Below are positions 7,740 to 14,998 of a stretch of 64,000 nt of DNA, piece by piece (position 1 is the stretch's first letter; the number at the start of each line of letters is the position of its first letter). Both the position numbers and the translations under genes were made by a program. The DNA lies in the NCBI RefSeq assembly GCF_003352465.1, contig NZ_CP031153.1:5109501-5173500 (forward strand), written 5' to 3'. The notes beneath the pieces are model-generated. The model saw only the letters and a program-made list of their open reading frames with translations. It made no database searches and was not told where the DNA came from. The DNA comes from Kordia sp. SMS9. GTDB lineage: Bacteria > Bacteroidota > Bacteroidia > Flavobacteriales > Flavobacteriaceae.

Positions 7740-8231
7740 ATGTATCATTCTGCCAAAAAATCAAAAAAGCAACAAAAAGCAGTGGGTAATATTACATTAT
7801 CAAAAAAGAATGCTCCTTTTGAATTCGTGGATAATCGTCCGCATCAACTTATAGAAAAAAACGCTTTAAAAAATTCTTCTGAAAGTCCAGATAGCACCCA
7901 TCTTATTTATCAATTAGGCAAGAAGAAAAAGGATGAAAAAATTGGTCCGCCTAAAATGTATAAAATAGTAAAAGAAGGTTGGAACGATGAAGAAGCAATG
8001 GAAAAACATTGCTGGAGTTATTGTGAAGACTCACATGTAACACTTGTGAATGCCGCTAGAAAGTTGGGGTTAGATCCGCCAATGCTAGGACACGGTTCTA
8101 AAAAAGTCGCAGGTGGAACCGCTAAAGATGCTACTTTATACAATGTCTTTAAAACATATATGGAGTATAAGTTGAAAGATTATTCAGGACGTACTTTGGA
8201 TAAAAAAGCTAAACAGGCTCTAAAAGAATAG
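7740..8231 (+). CDS. Toxin-like protein with VDNR N-terminal module, unknown effector domain
   Basis: A 163-residue cytoplasm-type protein with a Lys-rich start (YHSAKKSKKQQKA). Residues 27-63 (APFEFVDNRPHQ ... LIYQLGKKKK) repeat the module of the gene at 5145: F-x-x-VDNR, about 27 residues, QLGK. The C-terminal domain (about 70-163) has CWSYCEDSHVTLVNAARKLGL and PMLGHGSKKVAGGTAKDATLY. I recognise no toxin family in it. Two Cys, two His and an Asp lie close together and could form an active site. The divergent lanthipeptide-like gene lies 195 bases to the left. Confidence 0.6.
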   Translation: MYHSAKKSKKQQKAVGNITLSKKNAPFEFVDNRPHQLIEKNALKNSSESPDSTHLIYQLGKKKKDEKIGPPKMYKIVKEGWNDEEAMEKHCWSYCEDSHVTLVNAARKLGLDPPMLGHGSKKVAGGTAKDATLYNVFKTYMEYKLKDYSGRTLDKKAKQALKE

Positions 8232-8249
8232 GTATCTATTTTCCAATAG

Positions 8250-8753
8250 CTATTTGACTTTTACATACAAACCATCAAACGCAGTTTTCCAGGTTTTTTG
8301 ATCGTTCGAAGTTTCCCAATGTTGCCGAACCGAACCATTTTTGTTGAGTGTCCACGTAACTCTGTTTACATATTTTTGACCTTTCGGAGAAGTAAGCTCA
8401 TCGCTCATTAAAATCATTTGGTTTCCTACTCTATCTCCTTTTAGATGCAAACTCGCGCCTTGATTGTCGATCCAAATTTGTTCCCATTGTTTTTTCTGAG
8501 CATTGTAAAAATTATAGCTTGTTCCGGTATACTTTGCCTTCGCACTTGTCCAATTTTCGCGTAACACACAATCATCTTCAATTTTAGTAATTGTATTATT
8601 TCCTGCAAAAGTACCATCGGGATTGGTGACTTTCCAAGTTCCTACCCAAAAGTCAAACGCTTGATGGTTTTCGGTACAACATTTACATTTGCTTTGTTGT
8701 GCTGTCAATGTAAACGAAGCTATTGCAATACAAATGAGTAGTAATTTTTTCAT
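8250..8753 (-). CDS. Secreted DUF1579-like protein
   Basis: A 167-residue protein with a Sec signal (MKKLLLICIAIASFTLTAQ). A short Cys cluster (KCKCC) follows. Then comes AFDFWVGTWKV at about 33, a hallmark of DUF1579-like proteins, with repeated beta segments: IEDDCVLRENWT, GTSYNFYNAQKKQWEQIW, YVNRVTWTLNKNGSVRQHWETS. It is likely a small calycin-type barrel outside the inner membrane. The function is unknown. Its stop codon faces that of the toxin-like gene (convergent, 18 bases apart). Confidence 0.7.
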   Translation of the reverse strand: MKKLLLICIAIASFTLTAQQSKCKCCTENHQAFDFWVGTWKVTNPDGTFAGNNTITKIEDDCVLRENWTSAKAKYTGTSYNFYNAQKKQWEQIWIDNQGASLHLKGDRVGNQMILMSDELTSPKGQKYVNRVTWTLNKNGSVRQHWETSNDQKTWKTAFDGLYVKVK

Positions 8754-8916
8754 ACTATGAGGAATTAATTTATGGGAATTAAGATACTGTAAATTTTAAT
8801 GTCTCCATCAAAAAAAAGCTTTTTCACTGATACTCAAACCCTAAACTTTTGCATTAATTAACATTTTTTAATCAATTTCTAATATTCTCTTAACATATAA
8901 ATCTAGGTTTTCATCC

Positions 8917-8924
8917 TATATTTG
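8917..8924 (+). promoter_or_regulatory. -7 promoter box facing a short transcript
   Basis: TATATTTG is a perfect TAnnTTTG box on the plus strand, but no plus-strand gene follows. The next signal is a terminator at 8975. Confidence 0.5.
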
Positions 8925-8930
8925 TACTGT

Positions 8931-9003
8931 TGTAAAATTCTACTACAACATTTTTTGGGTTAGTTAAAAAATAGAAAATCGGGTCTCATTACCCGATTTT
9001 TTT
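8931..9003 (+). ncRNA. Candidate ~75-nt small RNA
   Basis: A promoter box (8917-8924) is followed 50 bases later by a perfect 10-bp terminator hairpin with T-run (8975-9003), and there is no reading frame between. The interval also holds a hairpin at its 5' end, GTTGTA (8929-8934) with TACAAC (8944-8949). The predicted transcript is about 70-75 nt and overlaps the 3' end of the minus-strand binding-protein gene by 15 bases. I cannot assign a known RNA family. Confidence 0.4.
8975..9003. terminator. Bidirectional terminator
   Basis: AAAATCGGGT (8975-8984) pairs perfectly with ACCCGATTTT (8991-9000) around a 6-nt loop. T's follow on the plus strand. On the minus strand the hairpin spans the stop codon of the binding-protein gene (8989-8991) and is followed by TTTTCTATTTTTT. 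Confidence 0.8.
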
Positions 9004-9783
9004 ATGTAATTGTTTAAAGTACTCAAAAGCTTTCGCAAGTCGTGAACCATACCAACTAAAATATTCGCCGTCTACAAAAACGATTTTTGCATGCTGCGTA
9101 CATCGTCCAAGTTCAAACGCGTGTTCCTCTTTAAAAGGATATGGCTCTGAAGATAGCATTACAATAGCTGGATTGCCTTCTAAACGCATTTTTTTGATTT
9201 CTACTTCTGGATATCTTCCGTGTGATGCGTATATATTTTCAAATTTGCACAGTGTCAATAAATAATTGATAAACGTATCTTCTCCCGCTACCATCCAAGG
9301 TTTTCGCCAAATAAAATAGGCTACCTTTTGCACGGGAATGTCTCTGACAAATTCTTGAAAATCTTTTAAATAAAATTGAATCTTATTGTTAATTTTTGAA
9401 GCTTCTGTGTTGCACTTCAACATGGCACCATATTGCGAAATCATTTCCATAGATTCATCAATATTTTTTACATCCGAAACATGTACAGGAAATAATTTCT
9501 CCAGTTCTTCAACAATTTCTTTGCTGTTTTCTTCTTTGTTGCAGAGAATCAAATCGGGGTGTAATTCCTTTATTTTTTCTAATTTAATATTTTTTGTGCC
9601 ACCCACAACGGTTTTGGTACTTTTAAAATGATACGGATGTACACAAAATTTGGTGATCCCCACAATGCGTTCTTCCAACCCTAAATCATATAACAATTCT
9701 GTTTGCGATGGCACTAACGAAACAATTCGCTGCGGTGGTTTTTCCAACGTAAAAGTTCGTTGCATTTGATCGGTGAATTCCAT
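8989..9783 (-). CDS. BtuF-like periplasmic-binding-fold protein without signal peptide
   Basis: A 264-residue member of the helical-backbone metal/cobalamin receptor family (Peri_BP_2). It shows QRIVSLVPSQTELLYDLGL at about 18-36, VVGGTKNIKLEKIKELHPDLIL at about 59-80 and the long connecting helix expected between two lobes, then KPWMVAGEDTFINYLL. Its relatives bind vitamin B12 or ferric siderophores and feed an ABC importer. There is no signal peptide or lipobox: the protein starts MEFTDQMQRTF, straight into the first strand. No transporter genes are beside it. A cytoplasmic binding or sensing role is therefore possible. Confidence 0.75.
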   Translation of the reverse strand: MEFTDQMQRTFTLEKPPQRIVSLVPSQTELLYDLGLEERIVGITKFCVHPYHFKSTKTVVGGTKNIKLEKIKELHPDLILCNKEENSKEIVEELEKLFPVHVSDVKNIDESMEMISQYGAMLKCNTEASKINNKIQFYLKDFQEFVRDIPVQKVAYFIWRKPWMVAGEDTFINYLLTLCKFENIYASHGRYPEVEIKKMRLEGNPAIVMLSSEPYPFKEEHAFELGRCTQHAKIVFVDGEYFSWYGSRLAKAFEYFKQLHKKIG

Positions 9784-9819
9784 ACTTCGACAGGCGCTGT
9801 ATTAGTTATAATTGAAAGG

Positions 9820-10635
9820 TTATTTCGTTAATATTACAGCCATTTGCACTTGTAATTCTTGTGCTTTTTTCGCTGCTGCAGATGCAAAATCTGCTTCGTT
9901 GGATGCGTAGATAATCCCACGAGAAGAATTGATCAACAAACCAACCGTGTCTGTCATTCCGTATTTGCAAACGTCCTGTAAGTTTCCGCCTTGCGCACCC
10001 ACACCAGGAACGAGTAGAAAGCTCTCAGGAACAATCGCTCGGATTTCTCCTAAAAAAGAAGCTTTCGTCGCACCAACTACGTACATTAAATTTTCGCTGT
10101 TCTCCCATGTTTTAGACGTTTCTAGCACATGTTTGTACACTTCTTTCCCTTCAATAGTTTTCGTTTGAAAATCGAACGCGCCTTTATTGGAAGTCAACGC
10201 CAATAAAATAGTATGTTTTCCTTCAAAAGCTAAAAAAGGTTCTACCGAATCTTTCCCCATATATGGTGCCACTGTTACCGAATCGAAAGCTAAATCTTCA
10301 AAAAACGCTTTCGCATACATGCTCGACGTATTTCCGATATCGCCGCGTTTTGCATCGGCGATCGTAAAAATTTCAGGATGCTTGGTGTTTAGATATTGAA
10401 TCGTTTTTTCCAATGCTTGCCAACCTTTAATTCCGTATGCTTCATAAAATGCCGTATTGGGTTTGTAAGCGACTGCTAAATGCTGTGTAGCATCAATAAT
10501 TGCTTTGTTAAACTCAAAAATCGGATCGTCAGTTTCTAACAGGAATTTTGGAATCTTATTCAAATCCACATCCAATCCTATACATAGAAATGATTTCTTT
10601 TTATGAATTTCTGCAATTAGTTGTGTTGTGGTCAT
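9820..10635 (-). CDS. pyrF: Orotidine 5'-phosphate decarboxylase
   Basis: A 271-residue enzyme that converts OMP to UMP, the last step of pyrimidine synthesis. It is the longer type-2 form. Visible motifs are GLDVDLNKIP (start of the barrel), AVAYKPNTAFYEAYG, the catalytic Asp-Lys-Asp set in DAKRGDIGNTSSMYAKAFF (about residues 90-108), VVGATKASFLGEIR and LVPGVGAQGG for phosphate binding. It is downstream of prfA on the same strand with 139 bases of repeat-rich sequence between. Confidence 0.95.
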   Translation of the reverse strand: MTTTQLIAEIHKKKSFLCIGLDVDLNKIPKFLLETDDPIFEFNKAIIDATQHLAVAYKPNTAFYEAYGIKGWQALEKTIQYLNTKHPEIFTIADAKRGDIGNTSSMYAKAFFEDLAFDSVTVAPYMGKDSVEPFLAFEGKHTILLALTSNKGAFDFQTKTIEGKEVYKHVLETSKTWENSENLMYVVGATKASFLGEIRAIVPESFLLVPGVGAQGGNLQDVCKYGMTDTVGLLINSSRGIIYASNEADFASAAAKKAQELQVQMAVILTK

Positions 10636-10640
10636 TGTTA

Positions 10641-10774
10641 TTTTTGTTGCTGGTTGTTAACTGCTAGTTGCTGGTTGTTAGTTGTTAGTTGTTAGTTGTT
10701 TGTTGCTGGTTGCTTTACATAAGGGATTTTTTCATAACACACAAACAACAGACAACTACTAACTGACAACTACA
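10641..10774. repeat. TTGTTAG/TTGCTGG tract with opposed complementary arm
   Basis: Between prfA and pyrF, 10641-10711 is made of variants of TTGTTAG and TTGCTGG. After a 28-base spacer, 10741-10770 holds the complement type (CAAACAACAGACAACTACTA and similar). The two arms could fold into an imperfect hairpin in the prfA-pyrF transcript. The units are related to the GCTGTTG array at 2930. Confidence 0.75.
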
Positions 10775-11848
10775 TTAAAACTCACTCGCTTCTTTTAACT
10801 TTTCTGTATTTTCAACAAGCATCAATTCATCTAAAATCTTTTGAATATCTCCATTGATAATGTTTGACAAATCGTACAGTGTCAATCCAATTCTGTGGTC
10901 CGTGACACGACCTTGTGGATAATTGTAGGTTCTAATTTTGGCACTTCTATCACCTGAAGAAACCATGCTTTTACGACGAGCAGAATCTGCTGCCAATTTC
11001 TTTTCCAATTCCTTTTCATACAAACGCGAACGTAAAACTTTCAACGCTTTTTCTAAGTTTTTATGTGACGATTTTTGATCTTGACAACTTACCACTAATC
11101 CCGATGGTCCGTGATGCAATCGAATGGCAGAATACGTTGTGTTTACCGATTGTCCTCCAGGTCCTGTAGAGGTGGTACGTTCTATTCGTACATCGTTCAT
11201 GTCTAATTCTACATCAAATTCTTCGGCTTCAGGCAATACCATGACGGTTGCTGCACTTGTGTGTACACGGCCTTGCGTTTCTGTTTGTGGCACACGTTGT
11301 ACACGATGCACACCAGCTTCAAACTTCATGGTTCCGTATACATCTTCACCAGAGACTTCAAAAATAATTTCTTTGAACCCGCCAGAAGTTCCTTCACTGT
11401 AATCTACTACGCTTACATTCCAACCGCGACCTTCGCAATATTTTGTATACATTCGGTGTAAGTCTCCCGCAAAAATACTGGCTTCGTCTCCTCCAGTTCC
11501 TGCGCGTACTTCCACCACTACATTTTTACTATCTTCTGGATCTTTAGGGATTAATAAGAATTTAATTTCTTCTTCCAACACTGGCAATGCATCTTTAGCT
11601 TCATCCAATTGCATTTTTGCCATTTCTACCATTTCGGCATCGCTTCCATCAGAAATAATTTCTTCAGCTTCGGCAATGTTGTCTATGAGTTCTTTGTATA
11701 CATCGCGTTTTTCTACGAGTATTTTAAGATCTTTATATTCTTTATTGAGTTGTACGTATCTTTTTTGATCTGCAATGATGTCTGGTTGAATAATTAAATC
11801 ATTCACCTCATCAAAACGTTGCTTTACTATTTCTAACTTTTCTAACAT
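10775..11848 (-). CDS. prfA: Peptide chain release factor 1
   Basis: A 357-residue release factor reading UAA and UAG. It has the GGQ motif (GPGGQSVNTT, near residue 229) that enters the peptidyl-transferase centre, the RF1-type segment EVRAGTGGDEASIFAGDLHRMY, and HRVQRVPQTETQGRVHTSAATV. CQDQKSSHKNLEKALKVL and DHRIGLTLYDL complete the family pattern. The full length matches bacterial RF1. Confidence 0.96.
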   Translation of the reverse strand: MLEKLEIVKQRFDEVNDLIIQPDIIADQKRYVQLNKEYKDLKILVEKRDVYKELIDNIAEAEEIISDGSDAEMVEMAKMQLDEAKDALPVLEEEIKFLLIPKDPEDSKNVVVEVRAGTGGDEASIFAGDLHRMYTKYCEGRGWNVSVVDYSEGTSGGFKEIIFEVSGEDVYGTMKFEAGVHRVQRVPQTETQGRVHTSAATVMVLPEAEEFDVELDMNDVRIERTTSTGPGGQSVNTTYSAIRLHHGPSGLVVSCQDQKSSHKNLEKALKVLRSRLYEKELEKKLAADSARRKSMVSSGDRSAKIRTYNYPQGRVTDHRIGLTLYDLSNIINGDIQKILDELMLVENTEKLKEASEF

Positions 11849-11870
11849 GGAACTTCTCTTTTCAGGTTTG

Positions 11871-11878
11871 CAAATTTA
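11871..11878 (-). promoter_or_regulatory. -7 box of prfA
   Basis: CAAATTTA on the plus strand reads TAAATTTG on the minus strand, a perfect TAnnTTTG box 22 bases upstream of the prfA ATG. Confidence 0.55.
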
Positions 11879-12028
11879 CAATTTTTATTGATTGTTTATA
11901 GTTTTCTATTGATGATCTAAAACACTTTCTACAATGTCGCAATTTTCTTTTGAATAGAATTGAATTATCTTACTTTAAAATTGCACATTTAGTACTAGAA
12001 TATTGAGTAACCATTAAAATGAACACAC

Positions 12029-12187
12029 ATGAAAAAAAGAGATTTGAATTCATTAAAATTAAACAAAAGTATTATTTCATCATTAAAGGGAGGATTGCAC
12101 AGCATTCCTATTGATAGTGACTGCACTTCTTTAGGAGATGGAACGCCATGTCCTGATACGAAACGCGATTGTGGTACACAAAGTTAA
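12029..12187 (+). CDS. Short lanthipeptide-like precursor (52 aa, 3-Cys core)
   Basis: A short gene, ATG 12029 to TAA 12187. The leader KKRDLNSLKLNKSIISSLKGG is nearly the same as that at 7335-7544, with GG at residues 21-22. The 30-residue core has three Cys, several Ser/Thr and ends in GTQS. Because the leader fits so well, I believe it is real despite its size. A terminator follows at 12223. Confidence 0.65.
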   Translation: MKKRDLNSLKLNKSIISSLKGGLHSIPIDSDCTSLGDGTPCPDTKRDCGTQS

Positions 12188-12222
12188 AGATACTTTACGA
12201 ATTGCATATTTTAAATGTATAG

Positions 12223-12262
12223 CTGCATCATTTTCTTCGGAAGATGATGCAGTTTTCTTTTT
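12223..12262 (+). terminator. Terminator after the 52-aa precursor
   Basis: CTGCATCAT (12223-12231) pairs perfectly with ATGATGCAG (12244-12252), followed by TTTTCTTTTTT. Confidence 0.8.
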
Positions 12263-12350
12263 TACAAACATTACTATTATTACGGATTTTCCATCGGCAA
12301 CATCCATCATTTCTTAGTAGTTTTATAGCTTAACCACAAACCTATATATC

Positions 12351-12656
12351 ATGAAAAAAAAGCAAATTAATTTAAAACAATTAGCATTAAAAAAGTCGAG
12401 AGTAGCATCATTGGAATCTGATGGATTAAAAGGAGGATTTCAGTCGTGGACAGGAACTGCGGAGCCATGTTTTCCTAGTGAATTTGGATGTGGCGGAACT
12501 TTTGGTTGCCCACAAGAAACTGACGGTTGTCCTCAATATACTGATGCATGCGTAACCGTTGGTTATGGTTGTCCAGCACCTACAAACGGATGTGGATTCA
12601 CACAAATTGGATGTCAATCTGATTCAGTTTGTCCTCCAGGAGTTCAATGCTACTAA
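12351..12656 (+). CDS. Cys-rich double-glycine precursor (10-Cys core)
   Basis: A 101-residue peptide. The leader KKKQINLKQLALKKSRVASL fits the L-x-L-x-K-x-x-V/I-x-x-L pattern and ends in LKGG at residue 29. The 72-residue core has ten Cys, many in GCP or GC units (GCGGTFGCP, DGCPQYTDAC, GYGCPAPTNGC), with regular 4-8 residue spacing, ending VQCY. The upstream sequence TTTTATAGCTTAA (12321-12333) resembles the promoter of the gene at 12822. No modifying enzymes are nearby. Confidence 0.7.
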   Translation: MKKKQINLKQLALKKSRVASLESDGLKGGFQSWTGTAEPCFPSEFGCGGTFGCPQETDGCPQYTDACVTVGYGCPAPTNGCGFTQIGCQSDSVCPPGVQCY

Positions 12657-12681
12657 GAATTATTTTTAAATCACAAACAAG

Positions 12682-12712
12682 AAAGGCTTTCATGTATTTG
12701 AAAGCTTTTTTT
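12682..12712 (+). terminator. Terminator between the two large Cys-rich precursors
   Basis: GCTTTCA (12686-12692) pairs with TGAAAGC (12699-12705) followed by seven T's. The hairpin is the reverse complement of the one at 13131. Confidence 0.8.
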
Positions 12713-12786
12713 ATACCAATTATTTTCATTTTATTACCATTTACACAGTATTACTTTTATTTCTTTATTTAGCAATTCCATTTTGA

Positions 12787-12794
12787 TAGCTTTG
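12787..12794 (+). promoter_or_regulatory. -7 box of the precursor gene at 12822
   Basis: TAGCTTTG fits TAnnTTTG and lies 27 bases before the ATG at 12822. It therefore lies inside the longer in-frame reading that begins at 12783, which argues for the 12822 start. Confidence 0.6.
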
Positions 12795-12821
12795 AGACGT
12801 ATACACTCAAAATTTATAATC

Positions 12822-13091
12822 ATGAAAAAACAAAAATTATTGCTAAAAAAATTACAACTTTCCAAGTCAAAAGTTTCTAATTTTTCTACACATCAAATTG
12901 TTGGCGGCTCATTTTTGTGCGTCACTGATACTTGTTGCGGTCCGCCAAAATCTGTATATCCAGATATCTGTCCAGTTTCGGACGGTTGTCCAAATCCTTC
13001 GGATGCATGTCCATCTGCGGCTTGTCATTCTTTTGATTGTCAAACCATAGTAGGCTGCACAACAGATGCTCCAACTTTGGCTTGTTGGTAA
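12822..13091 (+). CDS. Cys-rich double-glycine precursor (10-Cys core)
   Basis: An 89-residue peptide. Leader: KKQKLLLKKLQLSKSKVSNF then THQIVGG, GG at residues 28-29. The 60-residue core has ten Cys, starting SFLCVTDTCCGPP, with SDGCPNPSDACPSAAC in the middle, and ends LACW. Core composition (C, S, T, D, P, G) and the DGCP / DAC units match the neighbour at 12351, so the two are paralogues. The gene is bracketed by a pair of mutually inverted terminator hairpins. Confidence 0.7.
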   Translation: MKKQKLLLKKLQLSKSKVSNFSTHQIVGGSFLCVTDTCCGPPKSVYPDICPVSDGCPNPSDACPSAACHSFDCQTIVGCTTDAPTLACW

Positions 13092-13130
13092 AAGTTATAC
13101 CAATTTATACATAAAATGACACAAAATAAC

Positions 13131-13161
13131 AAAGGCTTTCAAATACATGAAAGCCTTTGCT
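13131..13161. terminator. Bidirectional terminator
   Basis: AAAGGCTTTCA (13131-13141) pairs perfectly with TGAAAGCCTTT (13148-13158). It serves the precursor on the left and the convergent DUF5777 gene on the right. Confidence 0.75.
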
Positions 13162-13191
13162 GTAGGTTATTTTGGGTAAGATTTATATTTT

Positions 13192-14043
13192 TTAGAATAC
13201 ACGTACAATGTTGAATCCGAAGAAAATATCGCCGTCAGTCCAATCGCCTTCTCCATAACTTAAAAATCCTGGTTCGTTTGTCGATTGTGCATTAGAGAAT
13301 AACAATTGAAATACGTGTCCGCCAGTTTCAATATCCACACCAATTGTTAATGGATTTTTAAAGGCAGTATCATCCGCTCTACTAAAGTTATACGCATAAT
13401 CCATATTGATCGACATACGTTTGCTTACTTTTAAGCGTCCACCGATTCCCATGGCAAATTGATCGTGTTTTTGCGAAGACTCTAACGTTAAGTTGTGACG
13501 CACATACGATGGTGCCAATTCCAAAGAAAAGCTGTTGTTAAATCTTCTTGAGATTAATAGTTGTGTGGTATAGCTTAAACGATCTTCAAACGTTAAGAAC
13601 GGAAAGCGATCTTTTCGTACTTGCGTGTTGATATTCGCGGTAGCATACCCAACCAAACTTACGGGAAAGGCATCTGACTGATCTTTTAGCTTCATTTTTG
13701 TAGAAAGCGCATAGGTTTGGCGCAACGATTCTCTACTGATTCCAAATTGCCAACCTTCAAAAAGTCCGTATACCAATTGAATTCTTGTATTGGCATTGTC
13801 AAATCCGAAAAATGTGGTCAATCCGTCATCTAAGGTTCCAAATCGGTGTGATACATATAGATAAAAATCGCCTTTTGCTGCGACTTTTGTCGATTGTATA
13901 TTCATAATTCGCATCGCCTTAAATGCTGGCGACACAAAGGTTTCTGGTGTTGCTTCGTCTTCTAATTCGTCAAGTAAATCATCTTGCGCAAGCAAACTTA
14001 TACTGCTCAAACAGCATAAAAGAAATATGTAATAATGTTTCAT
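13192..14043 (-). CDS. DUF5777 family beta-barrel protein
   Basis: A 283-residue protein with signal peptide (cleavage after SLLAQ). An acidic linker (DDLLDELEDEATPE) leads into AFKAMRIMNIQSTKVAAKGDFYLYVSHRFG, which is the characteristic start of DUF5777. Alternating aromatic beta strands and a final FFGFNIVRVF strand indicate an outer-membrane barrel. It is the last gene of a four-gene operon (cytochrome c, YceI, OB-fold, DUF5777). This set recurs in Flavobacteriia and seems linked to respiration or envelope redox chemistry, but the barrel's cargo is unknown. Confidence 0.8.
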   Translation of the reverse strand: MKHYYIFLLCCLSSISLLAQDDLLDELEDEATPETFVSPAFKAMRIMNIQSTKVAAKGDFYLYVSHRFGTLDDGLTTFFGFDNANTRIQLVYGLFEGWQFGISRESLRQTYALSTKMKLKDQSDAFPVSLVGYATANINTQVRKDRFPFLTFEDRLSYTTQLLISRRFNNSFSLELAPSYVRHNLTLESSQKHDQFAMGIGGRLKVSKRMSINMDYAYNFSRADDTAFKNPLTIGVDIETGGHVFQLLFSNAQSTNEPGFLSYGEGDWTDGDIFFGFNIVRVF

Positions 14044-14048
14044 TTGTA

Positions 14049-14453
14049 TTATTTTTTGAGAATGATGGCTTTATCTAGTTTCAATTCGCCAAGCAAATCG
14101 TCGTAACCAATGATTCTTCCTTTGATTCTTATTTTTTGGTCTTCTGTTAAGTTGTCGGTTTTGGTTCCTTCTTCGAGTTGAAAGTAGAAACTTCCATCCA
14201 CGGAAATCCCTTTTACGTCTTTTGCTGTGATAACGCCCGTTACTTCAATGACTTTATCGCCTGCTTTTGACCATTCATCTGCGTTGGCTTCCATTTTACT
14301 TTCAAATTCTTGGGCACTTCCTGTGTACACAACTTCCATATCATCTAGCGTTTTGTGAGCTTTGTAGATGTATAAATATCCTCCAACTCCAACAATGACT
14401 AGTACGACTAAGGCAATGAGTATTCTTTTTTTACTTTTTTTCGATAAGCTCAT
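14049..14453 (-). CDS. Membrane-anchored OB-fold protein (tRNA_anti-like)
   Basis: A 134-residue protein. Residues 10-30 are one transmembrane helix (ILIALVVLVIVGVGGYLYIY) after a Lys/Ser-rich start. Residues 38-134 form an OB-fold of the tRNA_anti-like family: YTGSAQEFESKM, VIEVTGVITAKDVKGISVDG, FYFQLEEG, IRIKGRIIGYDDLLGELKLDKAIIL. A paralogue is at 40586. The start overlaps the end of the YceI gene by 23 bases, so the two are translationally coupled. The substrate is unknown. Confidence 0.75.
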   Translation of the reverse strand: MSLSKKSKKRILIALVVLVIVGVGGYLYIYKAHKTLDDMEVVYTGSAQEFESKMEANADEWSKAGDKVIEVTGVITAKDVKGISVDGSFYFQLEEGTKTDNLTEDQKIRIKGRIIGYDDLLGELKLDKAIILKK

Positions 14454-14976
14454 AATTCAAAGTGATGTTAATTTCTTTAGCTATTTTTTCACGAACAATA
14501 CTTGGAATTTCAATTCCGAAATCTTGTGGTTTTACAGAAAGAAATGATGCAACCATTATTTTGTCTCCATTTTTGGAAACTTTTGCTGTAGTGGCTACTT
14601 CTTTGGCTTTTCCTCTTACCGTAAGTGTTCCTGTCAAGTTGTATTCTTTGGCTGTACTGGATAGATCGGACATATTGAAACCTTCTAGTTTTCCTTTGAA
14701 AGTTGCTTTTGGAAATTTATCCGAATCCATATAGTTTTCGTTAAAATGTTCTTCCATCAACGCTACTTTGAAGTGAAATGATTTGATAAATAGCAACGCT
14801 GCTAATTCGCCAGAGTCCACTTTTAAGACCGCTGTTGTACTGTTACTTTTTGCTTCTACTGGCTCAAATGCTTCTACCGAAGCTTTGAAATCGGTCGTTC
14901 CTGTTTTGGTATAGTATTTTTGTGCTGCAACAGTTCCGACTGCTAAAAACAAGCACAGGTGTAGTAATTTCTTCAT
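14431..14976 (-). CDS. YceI family periplasmic protein
   Basis: A 181-residue protein with signal peptide (MKKLLHLCLFLAVGTVAAQ). It follows the YceI lipocalin-like fold: FKASVEAFEPVEAKSNSTTAVLKVDSG, FNENYMDSDKFPKATFKGKL (the family's H/D-F-P-x-A-x-F signature near 86), LTVRGKAKEV and a final INITLNYELI strand. YceI proteins bind long isoprenoids or amides and are often next to cytochromes, as here. The gene lies 22 bases after the cytochrome c gene and overlaps the next gene. Confidence 0.88.
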   Translation of the reverse strand: MKKLLHLCLFLAVGTVAAQKYYTKTGTTDFKASVEAFEPVEAKSNSTTAVLKVDSGELAALLFIKSFHFKVALMEEHFNENYMDSDKFPKATFKGKLEGFNMSDLSSTAKEYNLTGTLTVRGKAKEVATTAKVSKNGDKIMVASFLSVKPQDFGIEIPSIVREKIAKEINITLNYELIEKK

Positions 14977-14998
14977 ATTGTTTATTATTGGTGTTGAT

